64,000 nucleotides of DNA from Pseudomonas capsici (GCF_017165765.1 NZ_JAFGZD010000005.1:1-64000); one strand, 5' to 3'; shown: positions 45,534 through 55,687, counted from the first letter of the stretch. Numbers and translations are program-made. Notes: generated from the letters alone by a model not told the origin.

Positions 45534-46475
45534 ATGAGTAAAACAAGGTACCCCAGGTTTTTTGGCTACTTGGCCCTGTTCAGCATGCTGTTGCTCAGCG
45601 GCTGTGACGGCGTTCCTCTGCTCGATCCGAAAGGGCAGGTGGGTATCGAACAACGTAACCTGATCATCATCGCCACGCTGCTGATGCTGATCGTGGTGAT
45701 CCCGGTCATTGTCCTGACCTTCGTCTTCGCCTGGAAGTATCGCGCGTCCAACAAGGCCGCCAAGTACACGCCCGACTGGTCGCACTCGACCAAGATCGAA
45801 GTAGCGGTCTGGGGTATCCCGATGATCCTGCTGGTCTTCCTGGGCTACTTCACCTATATCTCCACTCACTCGCTGGACCCGTACCGTCCGCTTGAGTCCG
45901 ACGTCAAGCCCGTGACCATCCAGGTCGTCGCGCTGGACTGGAAATGGGTGTTCATCTATCCGGAGCAAGGCATCGCCACGGTCAACAAGATCGTCTTCCC
46001 TGCCAATACCCCGATCAATTTCCAGGTTACATCCGACTCTGTAATGAACTCGTTCTTCATTCCAGGCCTGGGTGGCCAGATCTATGCAATGGCTGGCATG
46101 CACACCAAGCTGCATCTGATCGCCAACGAAAACCACGAGTTCAACGGTATCTCGGCCAACTACAGTGGCGCGGGTTTCACCGGCATGAAGTTCAAGGCTA
46201 TCGCCACCAGCCAGGCTGATTTCGATGCCTGGATCAACGAAGTCAAGAGTTCACCTAAACAGCTTGGTGCTGCTGAATACGCTGAACTGGCCAAACCTAG
46301 CGAACGCAATCCCGTCGAGCTTTATTCCACGGTTACTCCGAACCTGTTCCAGATCATCATCGACAAGTATGAAGGTATGAATCCAGGCAAGAAGCTTATC
46401 CCTGGTGAGAAAGAAGTCGCTGGTGCCGAAGGTGCGGAAAAGGGCAAAAATTCAGCTGCTGGGGCAGAGGAGTAA
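45534..46475 (+). CDS. cyoA: Cytochrome bo3 ubiquinol oxidase subunit II
   Basis: A 313-residue lipoprotein subunit. The lipobox LLSGC puts the lipidated Cys at residue 24; two membrane helices follow (IIIATLLMLIVVIPVIVLTFVF and a second near 90-110), then a cupredoxin-like periplasmic domain (VVALDWKWVFIYPEQG, NSFFIPGLGGQIYAMAGM) without the CuA ligands, as expected for a quinol oxidase. The ATG at 45534 has AGAGG seven bases upstream. First gene of cyoABCDE. Confidence 0.95.
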   Translation: MSKTRYPRFFGYLALFSMLLLSGCDGVPLLDPKGQVGIEQRNLIIIATLLMLIVVIPVIVLTFVFAWKYRASNKAAKYTPDWSHSTKIEVAVWGIPMILLVFLGYFTYISTHSLDPYRPLESDVKPVTIQVVALDWKWVFIYPEQGIATVNKIVFPANTPINFQVTSDSVMNSFFIPGLGGQIYAMAGMHTKLHLIANENHEFNGISANYSGAGFTGMKFKAIATSQADFDAWINEVKSSPKQLGAAEYAELAKPSERNPVELYSTVTPNLFQIIIDKYEGMNPGKKLIPGEKEVAGAEGAEKGKNSAAGAEE

Positions 46476-46478
46476 ACG

Positions 46479-48491
46479 ATGTTAGGCAAATTAAGTTGGG
46501 AATCGGTACCGTTCCACGAGCCGATAGTCATGGTGACACTCGCCATTGTCGCGCTCGGTGGTCTGGGTGTGGTCGGGGCTATCACTTACTTCAAGAAGTG
46601 GTCCTACCTGTGGACTGAGTGGCTGACATCCGTCGACCACAAGAAAATCGGCGTGATGTACATCATCGTTGCCATGGTCATGCTGCTGCGCGGCTTTGCC
46701 GACGCGATCATGATGCGTGCACAACTGGCCATGGCCCAGAACGGTGCCGAAGGCTTCCTGCCGCCTGAACACTATGACCAGATCTTCACCGCTCACGGTG
46801 TGATCATGATCATCTTCATGGCGATGCCGTTCTTCACCGGCCTGATGAACATCGTTCTTCCTCTGCAGATCGGTGCTCGTGACGTTGCCTTCCCGTTCCT
46901 GAACTCCCTCAGCTTCTGGCTGCTGGTAGCGGGCATGCTGCTGATCAACATCTCCCTGGGTGTCGGCGAATTCGCCAAGACCGGCTGGGTTGCGTATCCG
47001 CCTCTGTCGGGTCTGCAATACAGTCCTGGAGTGGGTGTCGATTACTACATCTGGGCGCTACAGCTATCAGGGCTGGGTACGACACTTACGGGCGTCAACT
47101 TCCTGGTTACCGTGCTGAAGATGCGTACTCCCGGCATGAAACTGATGGACATGCCGATCTTCACCTGGACCTGCACCTGGGCAAACATCCTGATCGTGGC
47201 TTCGTTCCCGATCCTGACTGCCTGTCTGGCGCTGCTGACCCTCGACCGTTACCTGGACTTCCACATTTTCACGAACGAAATGGGCGGTAACCCCATGATG
47301 TACGTGAACCTGTTCTGGGCATGGGGTCACCCTGAGGTTTACATCCTGATTCTGCCTGCGTTCGGTGTCTTCTCCGAAGTCATCTCGACGTTCTCGGGCA
47401 AGCGTCTGTTCGGCCACAAGTCGATGATCTTCGCTTCCGGCGCGATCTGTGTACTGGGCTTCATGGTATGGCTGCACCACTTCTTCACCATGGGTGCGGG
47501 CGCGAACGTCAACGCCTTCTTCGGTCTGGCGACGATGCTCATCGCGATTCCGACGGGTGTGAAGCTGTTCAACTGGCTGTTCACCATCTACCAGGGCCGT
47601 CTGCGCTTCACCGCGCCAGTACTCTGGACCCTGGGCTTCATGGTTACCTTCTCGATCGGCGGCATGACCGGCGTTCTGCTGGCCATCCCGGGTGCTGACT
47701 TCGTACTGCACAACAGCCTGTTCGTAATCGCTCACTTCCACAACGTCATCATCGGCGGTGCGGTATTCGGTTACATCGCCGGCTTCGCGTTCTGGTTCCC
47801 TAAAGCGTTCGGTTTCACCCTGAACGAGAAGTGGGGCAAGGCAGCGTTCTGGTTCTGGATCAGCGGTTTCTTCGTTGCATTCATGCCTCTGTACGCGCTG
47901 GGCTTCCTGGGCATGACCCGTCGCCTGAACGCTACCGACATGCCTGAGTGGAACATCTACCTGAACGTCGCTCTGTTCGGTGCGTTCCTGATCGCAGCCG
48001 GTATCGCTTCGCAACTGATCCAGTTGTTCGTCAGTGTCCGTGACCGCAACAAGAACCGTGACCTGACTGGTGACCCATGGAATGGCCACACCCTGGAGTG
48101 GTCCACTTCTTCGCCACCACCGTTCTACAACTTTGCCGAGCTGCCTGAGGCAAAAGACATCGACGCATTCACGGACGCCAAGCGCGCAGGTACCGCCTAC
48201 AAGGTTCCGGCTCACTACTCGGCGATCCACATGCCCAACAACACGCCTACCGGCATGTACATGGGGCTGCTGTTGACCGTCTTCGGCTTCGCATTCATCT
48301 GGCACATCTGGTGGCTGGTTGGTGCAAGTCTGGTAGCGACCATCGCTGTCTTCGTTGCTCACGCTGCACGTGACGACCAGGGCTACATGGTGCCGGCTGC
48401 AGACGTAGCGCGTATTGAAGGTGAGCATCACAAGGTCCTGGCGGCCAACGGTGCATACACTCCTGTCAAGTCCTCGCTGGAACAGGTTTAA
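46479..48491 (+). CDS. cyoB: Cytochrome bo3 ubiquinol oxidase subunit I
   Basis: A 670-residue catalytic subunit with about 15 membrane helices. Heme and copper ligands are visible: His in [15 protein letters not shown], the Cu-B His and cross-linked Tyr in [15 protein letters not shown], the His pair in WLHHFFTMG, and the heme His pair in [12 protein letters not shown]. It reduces oxygen to water and pumps protons. Three bases after cyoA, and two before cyoC. Confidence 0.97.
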   Translation: MLGKLSWESVPFHEPIVMVTLAIVALGGLGVVGAITYFKKWSYLWTEWLTSVDHKKIGVMYIIVAMVMLLRGFADAIMMRAQLAMAQNGAEGFLPPEHYDQIFTAHGVIMIIFMAMPFFTGLMNIVLPLQIGARDVAFPFLNSLSFWLLVAGMLLINISLGVGEFAKTGWVAYPPLSGLQYSPGVGVDYYIWALQLSGLGTTLTGVNFLVTVLKMRTPGMKLMDMPIFTWTCTWANILIVASFPILTACLALLTLDRYLDFHIFTNEMGGNPMMYVNLFWAWGHPEVYILILPAFGVFSEVISTFSGKRLFGHKSMIFASGAICVLGFMVWLHHFFTMGAGANVNAFFGLATMLIAIPTGVKLFNWLFTIYQGRLRFTAPVLWTLGFMVTFSIGGMTGVLLAIPGADFVLHNSLFVIAHFHNVIIGGAVFGYIAGFAFWFPKAFGFTLNEKWGKAAFWFWISGFFVAFMPLYALGFLGMTRRLNATDMPEWNIYLNVALFGAFLIAAGIASQLIQLFVSVRDRNKNRDLTGDPWNGHTLEWSTSSPPPFYNFAELPEAKDIDAFTDAKRAGTAYKVPAHYSAIHMPNNTPTGMYMGLLLTVFGFAFIWHIWWLVGASLVATIAVFVAHAARDDQGYMVPAADVARIEGEHHKVLAANGAYTPVKSSLEQV

Positions 48492-48493
48492 AC

Positions 48494-49123
48494 ATGTCGA
48501 ATATTGCTATCAACTCCGGAGCCCACGGTCATGACGCTCATGACCATGGGCATGACGATCACCACGACAGCGGTGGGATGACGGTCTACGGCTTCTGGCT
48601 GTACCTGATGACCGACTGCGTGTTGTTCGCCTCGTTCTTCGCGGTCTACGCCGTGATGGTCAACAGTGTCGCGGGTGGCCCGTCGGGCCAGGACATCTTC
48701 CTGCTGCCTTTCGTGGCTGTGGAAACCGCGTTCCTGCTGGTCAGTAGTATCACTTACGGCTTCGCCATGCTTGCGCTGTACAAAGGCAAGAAGAGCCAGG
48801 TCCTGGGCTGGCTGGCCCTGACCTTCCTGTGCGGTGCTGCGTTTATCGCCATGGAAGTCTATGAGTTCCATCACCTGATCCACGAAGGCTACGGTCCTAG
48901 CCGCAGCGGCTTCCTGTCGGCGTTCTTCGCCCTGGTCGGCCTGCACGGTCTGCACGTAACCAGCGGTCTGATCTGGATGGGCATCATGATGTATCAGGTC
49001 CAGAAAAAGGGCCTGACCAACACCAACAAGACCCGCCTGAGCTGCCTGAGCCTGTTCTGGCACTTCCTGGACGTGGTCTGGATCGGTGTGTTCACTATCG
49101 TCTATCTGATGGGAGCCCTGTAA
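48494..49123 (+). CDS. cyoC: Cytochrome bo3 ubiquinol oxidase subunit III
   Basis: A 209-residue membrane subunit with five helices. The N-terminus is unusually His- and Asp-rich ([18 protein letters not shown]). Family blocks are [34 protein letters not shown] and [12 protein letters not shown]. It stabilises the CyoB core. Its stop directly abuts the cyoD start. Confidence 0.95.
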   Translation: MSNIAINSGAHGHDAHDHGHDDHHDSGGMTVYGFWLYLMTDCVLFASFFAVYAVMVNSVAGGPSGQDIFLLPFVAVETAFLLVSSITYGFAMLALYKGKKSQVLGWLALTFLCGAAFIAMEVYEFHHLIHEGYGPSRSGFLSAFFALVGLHGLHVTSGLIWMGIMMYQVQKKGLTNTNKTRLSCLSLFWHFLDVVWIGVFTIVYLMGAL

Positions 49124-49456
49124 ATGGCGAATTCACATCATCCAGCTGAAGACCATAGCCACGGTTCCGTGAAGTCCTACATCATCGGTTTCGTGCTGTC
49201 GATCATCCTGACTGCCATCCCGTTCGCCCTGGTCATGTCTCCGGTTCTGCCTAAAGACCTGACCATCGCGATCATCCTGGCCTTTGCGGTCGTTCAGATC
49301 CTGGTGCACCTGCATTACTTCCTGCACCTGGACTTCACGAGCGCGCAACGTAACAACGTGATGGCGTTTGCTTTCACCACGCTGGTTATCGTTCTGCTGG
49401 TCGGCCTGTCGCTGTGGATCATTTTCAGTATCCATCGCGAAATGATGGCGCATTGA
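49124..49456 (+). CDS. cyoD: Cytochrome bo3 ubiquinol oxidase subunit IV
   Basis: A 110-residue membrane subunit with three helices ([40 protein letters not shown] and a C-terminal helix). It is the usual small fourth subunit needed for oxidase assembly, encoded directly after cyoC. Confidence 0.93.
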   Translation: MANSHHPAEDHSHGSVKSYIIGFVLSIILTAIPFALVMSPVLPKDLTIAIILAFAVVQILVHLHYFLHLDFTSAQRNNVMAFAFTTLVIVLLVGLSLWIIFSIHREMMAH

Positions 49457-49466
49457 GGAATACCAG

Positions 49467-50354
49467 ATGTCCCTGAAGCACTTTATCCAAATCACCAAGC
49501 CGGGGATCATTTTCGGTAACGTGCTTTCGGTGGCAGGTGGCTTTTTTCTGGCTTCCAAGGGTGATATCGATTTCATCGTGTTTCTTGCGGCGGTAATCGG
49601 TACCTCCCTGGTCGTAGCGTCAGGTTGCGTATTCAACAACTGCATCGATCGTGATATCGACCAGCGCATGGAGCGGACTCGCAACCGTGTGCTGGTGCAG
49701 GGGCTGGTGTCCATCAAGCTTGCACTGCTGTATGCCACGATTCTCGGCATCGCCGGTGTCAGCCTGCTGTACACCTACGCCAACCCTCTGGCTGCCTTGC
49801 TGGGTGTGATCGGCTTTGTGATCTACGTGGGCCTCTACAGCCTGTACTTCAAGCGTAAATCCGTGCACGGCACCCTGATCGGCAGCCTGTCGGGGGCCAT
49901 GCCTCCGGTGATTGGCTACTGCGCCGTAAGCAACAGCTTCGATTTCGCGGCATGGACGCTACTGGTGATGTTCAGCCTGTGGCAGATGCCGCACTCGTAT
50001 GCGATCGCGATCTTTCGTTTCAACGACTATCGTGCAGCGAAGATTCCGGTTCTTCCGGTCAAGCGCGGCATTCTGGTCACCAAGCGTCACATCCTGCTCT
50101 ACATCCTGGCGTTCCTCGTGGCGACCCTGATGTTGACGTTCGGCGGTTACGCGGGTCTGAACTACCTCGCTGTTGCAGCGGGCATGGGCATGTACTGGCT
50201 GTACATGGCCTGGAAGGGCTACAAGGCTGCAGACGATACTGTCTGGGCACGCAAGCTGTTCGTGTTCTCCATCTTCACCATCACTGCCCTGAGCGTGATG
50301 ATGTCGGTGGACTTTCAGGTAACGAAAGAGTTGTTGGTGACCTACGCCTTCTGA
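49467..50354 (+). CDS. cyoE: Protoheme IX farnesyltransferase (heme O synthase)
   Basis: A 295-residue inner-membrane prenyltransferase of the UbiA fold with about eight helices; it makes heme O for CyoB. The prenyl-diphosphate/Mg motif is in [18 protein letters not shown] (about 54-71), and [28 protein letters not shown] is the second conserved loop. Last gene of the operon, before a terminator. Confidence 0.95.
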   Translation: MSLKHFIQITKPGIIFGNVLSVAGGFFLASKGDIDFIVFLAAVIGTSLVVASGCVFNNCIDRDIDQRMERTRNRVLVQGLVSIKLALLYATILGIAGVSLLYTYANPLAALLGVIGFVIYVGLYSLYFKRKSVHGTLIGSLSGAMPPVIGYCAVSNSFDFAAWTLLVMFSLWQMPHSYAIAIFRFNDYRAAKIPVLPVKRGILVTKRHILLYILAFLVATLMLTFGGYAGLNYLAVAAGMGMYWLYMAWKGYKAADDTVWARKLFVFSIFTITALSVMMSVDFQVTKELLVTYAF

Positions 50355-50376
50355 CTTGCACCTGAACTCGAAAAAC

Positions 50377-50409
50377 AAAAACCCTGTCCCGAAAGGTACA
50401 GGGTTTTTT
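50377..50409 (+). terminator. Rho-independent terminator after cyoE
   Basis: AAAACCCTGT pairs with ACAGGGTTTTTT around CCCGAAAGGT, 20 bases after the cyoE stop. Confidence 0.92.
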
Positions 50410-50497
50410 ATTGGATGCTCACTTCACGTCGAATGATCTGGCAGAATAAGCCATTGGCCTGACTCATCCAGGCAGCGGCTAAACGAAAGAGGGCGTT

Positions 50498-51517
50498 ATG
50501 AGTCAAGAAAGCATCAACTGGGAAACCCTGGGTTTCGATTACATCAAAACCGACAAGCGCTACCTCTCTCATTGGCGTAATGGTGCCTGGGATCAGGGTT
50601 CCCTGACCGAAGACAACATTCTGCATATCAGCGAAGGTTCTACCGCGCTGCATTACGGTCAGCAGTGCTTTGAGGGCCTCAAGGCCTATCGTTGCAAGGA
50701 TGGCTCGATCAACCTGTTCCGCCCTGACCAGAACGCCCAGCGCATGCAGCGCAGCTGTTCCCGTCTGTTGATGCCTCACGTACCGACCGATGTGTTCATC
50801 GAAGCATGCAAGCAGGTCGTCAAGGCCAACGAACGCTTCATCCCGCCCTATGGTTCGGGCGGTGCCCTGTACCTGCGTCCGTTCGTGATCGGTGTCGGCG
50901 ACAACATCGGCGTGCGTACCGCGCCCGAGTTCATCTTCTCGATCTTCTGTATTCCGGTTGGTGCCTACTTCAAGGGCGGCTTGAAGCCGAACAACTTCGT
51001 CATCTCCGGTTACGACCGTGCCGCCCCGAACGGCACCGGTGCTGCCAAGGTCGGTGGCAACTATGCTGCCAGCCTGATGCCAGGCTCCGAAGCCAAGAAA
51101 CACAGCTTCGCCGACTGCATCTACCTGGATCCGCAAACCCATTCCAAGATCGAAGAAGTCGGTTCGGCCAACTTCTTTGCAATCACCGCCAACAATGAGT
51201 TCGTCACTCCCAAGTCGCCTTCCGTGCTGCCGGGTATCACCCGTCTGTCGCTGATGGAACTGGCGCAAAGTCGTCTGGGCCTGACGGTTATCGAAGGTGA
51301 TGTGCTGATCGACAAGATCGGTGAGTTCAAGGAAGCGGGCGCCTGCGGCACCGCGGCTGTCATCACGCCCATCGGCGGGATTTCCTACAAGGACAAACTG
51401 CACGTTTTCCACAGTGAAACCGAAGTCGGCCCGGTTACCCGCAAGCTGTACGCTGAACTCACCGGCGTACAGTCCGGCGATGTCGAAGCGCCTGCCGGCT
51501 GGATCGTGAAAGTCTGA
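50498..51517 (+). CDS. ilvE: Branched-chain amino acid aminotransferase
   Basis: A 339-residue PLP enzyme of the class IV fold, longer type II form. It catalyses the last step of Val, Leu and Ile synthesis with 2-oxoglutarate/glutamate. HYGQQCFEGLKAYR, YLRPFVIGVG, the PLP lysine in GAAKVGGNYAASL, and GITRLSLMELA are family blocks. Single-gene unit followed by an inverted REP pair. Confidence 0.93.
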   Translation: MSQESINWETLGFDYIKTDKRYLSHWRNGAWDQGSLTEDNILHISEGSTALHYGQQCFEGLKAYRCKDGSINLFRPDQNAQRMQRSCSRLLMPHVPTDVFIEACKQVVKANERFIPPYGSGGALYLRPFVIGVGDNIGVRTAPEFIFSIFCIPVGAYFKGGLKPNNFVISGYDRAAPNGTGAAKVGGNYAASLMPGSEAKKHSFADCIYLDPQTHSKIEEVGSANFFAITANNEFVTPKSPSVLPGITRLSLMELAQSRLGLTVIEGDVLIDKIGEFKEAGACGTAAVITPIGGISYKDKLHVFHSETEVGPVTRKLYAELTGVQSGDVEAPAGWIVKV

Positions 51518-51530
51518 TTTCACGCGCCCC

Positions 51531-51580
51531 GCAGGAGCGAATTCATTCGCGAAGCATTTCGCGGATGAATCCGCTCCTGC
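51531..51580. repeat. Inverted REP pair after ilvE
   Basis: GCAGGAGCGAATTCATTCGC at 51531-51550 faces its near-perfect inverted copy GCGGATGAATCCGCTCCTGC at 51561-51580. The long hairpin could also act as the ilvE 3' end. This is the typical P. syringae-group REPIN type. Confidence 0.75.
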
Positions 51581-51603
51581 GGATTCATCAAGGCCATAAA
51601 TGA

Positions 51604-51630
51604 CTTGTGGGAGGCAGCCTGGCGACTGCA
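51604..51630. repeat. REP-like element of a second type
   Basis: TTGTGGGAGGCAGCCTGGC followed by GACTGCAGG lies at the 3' end of the next gene. It has the TGTGGGAGG head common to pseudomonad REPs but a different body from the others in this window. Confidence 0.4.
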
Positions 51631-51641
51631 GGTTTTTTGCC

Positions 51642-52604
51642 TCACTCCTTCGCAGGCCCCAGCACAATCGCCAGATGCCGCAAGTCGTCGACTTCGACGC
51701 TGAAGCTTTTCCCCGACGGGCTTTTGACGACATTCCCCAGCGCATAGACCGTAAAGAACTTCACTTCATCGGCATGGCTCAACAGTTCGGCGATGTACCG
51801 ACTCGAGCGATAGGCCTGCATCTGCGCCGGTGATACGTACAGCGTCACCAGCTTGCCTTCAAGCCGGTCGAAGAACTTGAACTTGAAGCCCAGCCCATAA
51901 CGCTCCACCAGCCCACCGCCATACAGCACCCGGCCATTGTCGCCAGCCTGTGCGTATTTGATGTGGCGAAAATACGAGCGCAGAGACTGTTCACCCTGAC
52001 CGGGAATCCGCAGGGTCAACAGCTTGAACTCATCGGGCGACAACTGCGCCTTGGCCTGACGGTAGCTGTCCACCAGACGCTCAAGATTATTGGTGCGCGT
52101 TTCACTGTAACGCGGTGCGGTGGGTGTCGACGCTTCTGCCGCTGGAGAGTCGTTGCCAGGCTTTGGTGCGCGAGGGCCAGCTTTGTCCGGGCCGGCCTTT
52201 TCCTTGACCGGGTCTTTGATCACCGGATCGAAAACATCGATGTAGTCATCCAGCTTGCGCTTGACCTTGCGAATGCGTGCCTGGGGATCTGTTTCTTCAA
52301 CTTCGGGTTCTTCCTTGGCTTCTCCGGCGTCTTCCTCGACCCACTCGCAGGAGGCGTGATGCTCGTAATGAGGATTAGCGCGAAAGTGAGCGGCCACGAA
52401 GGTCGGATTGTCCTGAGGCTTCACGTCATAACGAACGCCCGTCACCTTGGCACCCAGCGCCCGGCAGGCTTCGCTCGAACACAGAAACTCGAAGCGCGAG
52501 CGCGGTGGCTCCTGAGAGAAGTATTCACGCCGGGCTGCCGTGATCGACAGTTCCTGCTGCAACTCGACGCAGAACGCGCGAGTGATGGTTTTGCTGGGCT
52601 TCAT
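51642..52604 (-). CDS. CoiA-like zinc-site protein with OB-like C-terminus
   Basis: A 320-residue cytosolic protein I do not recognise by name. The N-terminal 90 residues resemble the zinc-binding start of CoiA-like proteins: FEFLCSSEACRALGAKV, then YDVKPQDNPTFVAAHFRANPHYEHHASCEW (C-x4-C and H-x-C elements). A charged, proline-rich linker (about 95-165) leads to a C-terminal domain with strands such as GKLVTLYVSP, VKFFTVYALGNVV and SFSVEVDDLRHLAIVL, which could be an OB-like fold. CoiA proteins act in DNA uptake or processing, but function here is not known. Single-gene unit. Confidence 0.55.
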   Translation of the reverse strand: MKPSKTITRAFCVELQQELSITAARREYFSQEPPRSRFEFLCSSEACRALGAKVTGVRYDVKPQDNPTFVAAHFRANPHYEHHASCEWVEEDAGEAKEEPEVEETDPQARIRKVKRKLDDYIDVFDPVIKDPVKEKAGPDKAGPRAPKPGNDSPAAEASTPTAPRYSETRTNNLERLVDSYRQAKAQLSPDEFKLLTLRIPGQGEQSLRSYFRHIKYAQAGDNGRVLYGGGLVERYGLGFKFKFFDRLEGKLVTLYVSPAQMQAYRSSRYIAELLSHADEVKFFTVYALGNVVKSPSGKSFSVEVDDLRHLAIVLGPAKE

Positions 52605-52721
52605 GCTCGTGTAGCGCCTTCCAGTCGTTGGTCTTGCAACAACCTATTTCAGCCGCACACAGCTTGCAACCATTGCCGGGCGGGAATCTGTCAGTGATTC
52701 CCGCTCCGGCTCCGTAGCAGC

Positions 52722-53510
52722 TTACTGGCCCGGCACCGCCAGCCACTCGCTCAGCGCCTGCTGATAGGCACCTGTGGCTTTGCTCAGGTGCAACCACTGG
52801 TCGACATAGCCTTTCCAGGTCACATCGTCGCGGGGCAGCAGGTAGGCTTTTTCACCGTACTGCATGTAACGGGTCGGGTTGACCGCGCACAGGCCGGGCA
52901 TGCGCTTCTGCTGGTACAGCGCTTCGGAGGCGTCGGTGATCATCACATCGGCCTTCTTGTCCAGCAGTTCCTGAAAGATGGTCTTGTTGTCGTGGAAAGC
53001 AATCGGTGCCTTGGGCAAGTAAGCGCGGGCGAAGGCCTCGTTGGTGCCACCGGCTGGCTCGATCAGGCGCACGGATGGCTGATTGATCTGCTCGATGGTC
53101 TGGTACAGGGCCTGGTCTTCGCAACGGACCAGCGGGATCTTGCCGTCTACATCCAGCGTGTTACTGAAGAACGCTTTCTTCTGCCGTTCCAGCGTGACGG
53201 AAATGCCGCCCATGCCGATGTCGCACTTGCCGGCGACCATATCCGGCATCAGGGTCTTCCAGGTGGTCGGCACCCATTCGACCTTGACGCCCAGGCTCTT
53301 GGCCAGCGAGCGTGCCATGGTGATATCGATACCTTCGTACTCGCCGTCTTCGCGCAGAAAGGTGTAAGGCTTGTAGTCGCCAGTGGTACACACCGACAAC
53401 TGACCAGCCTGAATCACCTTGTCCAGATGCGAAGCCGGTTCCGTGGCCTGAGCCATGTTTGCAAGCCCCAGCAGCAAAGCGGTCAGAGCGCTGTATTTCA
53501 GGTTCATCAT
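52722..53510 (-). CDS. Periplasmic cyclohexadienyl dehydratase-like protein (PheC family)
   Basis: A 262-residue periplasmic protein with a signal peptide ending near QATE and a solute-binding fold. It resembles P. aeruginosa PheC, which turns prephenate or arogenate into phenylpyruvate or phenylalanine: SVCTTGDYKPYTFL, KCDIGMGGISVTLERQKKAFFS, IEPAGGTNEAFARAYLPKA, ADVMITDASEA and KAYLLPRD. The alternative is an amino-acid ABC binding protein of the same fold, but no transporter genes lie nearby, and the DASEA and LERQ motifs favour PheC. Single-gene unit. Confidence 0.7.
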   Translation of the reverse strand: MMNLKYSALTALLLGLANMAQATEPASHLDKVIQAGQLSVCTTGDYKPYTFLREDGEYEGIDITMARSLAKSLGVKVEWVPTTWKTLMPDMVAGKCDIGMGGISVTLERQKKAFFSNTLDVDGKIPLVRCEDQALYQTIEQINQPSVRLIEPAGGTNEAFARAYLPKAPIAFHDNKTIFQELLDKKADVMITDASEALYQQKRMPGLCAVNPTRYMQYGEKAYLLPRDDVTWKGYVDQWLHLSKATGAYQQALSEWLAVPGQ

Positions 53511-53604
53511 GGGGCGGGGTGCTCGCGGTCAATGGGGGGAGCGACAGAGCATGCTAAAAAACCGGGCCGTGCTCAATAGATCGATTTCCAATCGGTGCTT
53601 GAAC

Positions 53605-53966
53605 ATTTCGTAAAAAGGCGTAATGTTGTTGCCCATGATTCTTGAACAACTCAAAGCGGTCGGCAATGACACTCGCATGATGATCATGGAGTGGCTTAAA
53701 GACCCTCAGGCCCATTTCCCTCCCCAGGACCACGGTGATCCGGCGATAGGGGTGTGCATGTCGCATATCCAGGCAAAGGCCTGCCTTTCGGCATCCAGCG
53801 CTTCGGCGCATCTGGCCATCCTGCAGCGCGCCGGTCTGGTGCAGACCACCCGGATAGGCAAATGGACCTACTTCCGTCGCGATGAACAAGCCATCGACCA
53901 GTTTGCGGACCGGCTCAAGAACGAGCTTTGAGCTTTGGGTTTTAAGTATTCATTTCGTCATTTCGC
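53605..53966. promoter_or_regulatory. Repeated CATTTCG elements at the ArsR and oxidoreductase promoters
   Basis: ATTTCGT at 53605-53611 precedes the ArsR-type gene, and CATTTCGT-CATTTCGC occurs in tandem at 53951-53966 before the oxidoreductase gene. TAATGTTG follows both. This suggests a shared operator, which would place the oxidoreductase under the regulator's control. Only these two ends of the given range carry the elements. Confidence 0.4.
53623..53931 (+). CDS. ArsR-family winged-helix regulator
   Basis: A 102-residue DNA-binding protein. The helix-turn-helix is in LSASSASAHLAILQRAGLVQTTRIGKWTYFRRDE (about 57-90). The N-terminal half contains a Cys in VCMSHIQAKACLSAS, so a thiol- or metal-sensing role is possible, though no CxC metal motif is seen. 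The ATG at 53623 follows AAAGG closely; ATG at codon 5 is an alternative. It lies upstream of, and is oriented with, an MDR oxidoreductase. Confidence 0.85.
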   Translation: MLLPMILEQLKAVGNDTRMMIMEWLKDPQAHFPPQDHGDPAIGVCMSHIQAKACLSASSASAHLAILQRAGLVQTTRIGKWTYFRRDEQAIDQFADRLKNEL

Positions 53967-53994
53967 ATAATGTTGAATCGATAGGAGATTTACC

Positions 53995-55005
53995 ATGAGC
54001 AACAAAACCATTTATGTACAGGCCGGTGGTGGCTACGACCGAGTGATCGTTGGCGACAGCGGAGTACTGGCACCCAAGGCCGGTGAAATCACCGTGCGCC
54101 TGCACGCCAACTCCCTCAACTATCACGACTTCGCGGTGGTCAGCGGCATGTGGGGGCCCAGCGAGTCGCGCATTCCCATGGCCGACGGTGCGGGCGTGGT
54201 CACTGCGGTGGGCGAGGGCGTCGACGAGTTCAAGGTCGGCGATTCGGTGGTCAGCACCTTCTTCCCGGACTGGATCAGCGGCGAGCCGCTGGTTGAAGGC
54301 TTTGTGACCGTTCCGGGCGATGGTATCGATGGCTATGCCCGTGAGCAGGTCACGGCACGCGCCACGTCCTTCACTCACGCCCCGATCGGCTATACCCACG
54401 CCGAAGCCTCGACCCTGACCACCGCCGGTCTGACCGCCTGGCGTGCGCTGATGGTCGATGGCGGCCTCAAGGCTGGCGATACCGTACTGGTTCAAGGCAC
54501 TGGCGGCGTATCGATCTTTGCCCTGCAGTTCGCCAAGATGGCCGGCGCCACCGTGATCGCCACGTCCTCCAGCGACGAGAAACTCGAGCGTCTGCGCGAA
54601 CTGGGCGCCGATCACCTGATCAACTATCGCAAGGACAGCAACTGGGGTGAAACCGCTCGCGCACTGACCGGTGGCCGTGGCGTCGATCACATCATCGAAG
54701 TCGGCGGCCCTTCGACTCTGGAGCAGTCGATGAACGCTGCGCGGGTCGGTGGCCATATTTCGGTGATCGGCATCCTGACCGGCGTAACCGGGGAGCTGGC
54801 AATTGTCCCGGCGCTGGTCAAGCAACTGCGTCTGCAAGGCGTACTGGTGGGCAGCCGTAGTCAGCAGCAAGACATGATTCGAGCGATCAACGCCAACGGC
54901 ATGCGTCCGGTCATGGACCGCTCGTTCCCGTTGACCGATATCGTCGAAGCATTCCGCTATCAGGAAACCAACCAGCACTTCGGCAAGATCACCCTGGACA
55001 TCTGA
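53995..55005 (+). CDS. Zinc-independent MDR alcohol dehydrogenase / quinone reductase
   Basis: A 336-residue NAD(P)-dependent oxidoreductase of the medium-chain family. The nucleotide-binding motif is VLVQGTGGVSIFALQFAKMAG (about 163-183), and the substrate-domain marker is MADGAGVVTAVGEGVDEFKVGD. The usual catalytic-zinc cysteine is replaced (NSLNYHDF), so it belongs with the quinone-reductase-like, zinc-free branch. Substrate unknown. It has AGGAG seven bases upstream and probably answers to the ArsR-type regulator in front of it. Confidence 0.85.
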   Translation: MSNKTIYVQAGGGYDRVIVGDSGVLAPKAGEITVRLHANSLNYHDFAVVSGMWGPSESRIPMADGAGVVTAVGEGVDEFKVGDSVVSTFFPDWISGEPLVEGFVTVPGDGIDGYAREQVTARATSFTHAPIGYTHAEASTLTTAGLTAWRALMVDGGLKAGDTVLVQGTGGVSIFALQFAKMAGATVIATSSSDEKLERLRELGADHLINYRKDSNWGETARALTGGRGVDHIIEVGGPSTLEQSMNAARVGGHISVIGILTGVTGELAIVPALVKQLRLQGVLVGSRSQQQDMIRAINANGMRPVMDRSFPLTDIVEAFRYQETNQHFGKITLDI

Positions 55006-55027
55006 TCGGCCTGCACAGGAAGAGGCC

Positions 55028-55687
55028 TCAGGCGTAGGTCTCTTCCAGGGCACTGAGCTGTTCTTCGATGGTCGCCATGATGGTTTCCCAGTCGGCCTGG
55101 GTTCTCTGCCAGGTTTCTCCCTGATGCACATAGAGAAAGTCCACGACGGAATATGTCATCTTGCCCTTGCCCACGGCTCCGAATGCTTCGGCACTCAGCG
55201 CCCGGGCCAGCATCTCGAGTTCGGCGGCATGGTTCAGCCAGCGCCAGTGATGCTTGATCACCACCTTGTCCAGCAGAATGCACTGCTTCTTGAACGCTTT
55301 CAGCGCCTGTCCCAATGGACTGGCACTGAGCAATGAATCGATCTGACGCGGATCATTACCGGCTTTCAGCTCGGCATTCGGGCCGAAGAACCATTCGTTG
55401 AACCCGATCTCGATCTCCCGGAACGCCACACTGGCATCCCAGATGACCCCCAACGCTTTGTGCTGACGCACATCCCGCTTCCAGGCCCCATAAGCCTTGA
55501 ACGCAACCCCCGCGATACCGATGATCGCCAGCGTCTCTACCAGAGAAGAAGCCGAATAAATCACAAACCAGGCATCCACGGCCCGCACAGGACTGGCACC
55601 GGAAGCCGCACTGTAATAAGTCGCCGCAACCACCACCATCAACGCAAAACAGGCACTGTAGAACCCGAAGGCATAAGGGTCTTTCAT
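55028..55687 (-). CDS. Membrane protein of unknown function
   Basis: A 219-residue protein with two N-terminal membrane helices (FGFYSACFALMVVVAATYYSA and ASSLVETLAIIGIAGVAFKAYG) and a cytosolic helical domain of about 150 residues (VAFREIEIGFNEWFFG, LLDKVVIKHHWRWLNHAAELEMLARAL). No family recognised. I chose the ATG at 55687 (GGGGA upstream); an ATG at 55705 has no ribosome site. It is the last core gene before the AT-richer island. Confidence 0.6.
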   Translation of the reverse strand: MKDPYAFGFYSACFALMVVVAATYYSAASGASPVRAVDAWFVIYSASSLVETLAIIGIAGVAFKAYGAWKRDVRQHKALGVIWDASVAFREIEIGFNEWFFGPNAELKAGNDPRQIDSLLSASPLGQALKAFKKQCILLDKVVIKHHWRWLNHAAELEMLARALSAEAFGAVGKGKMTYSVVDFLYVHQGETWQRTQADWETIMATIEEQLSALEETYA

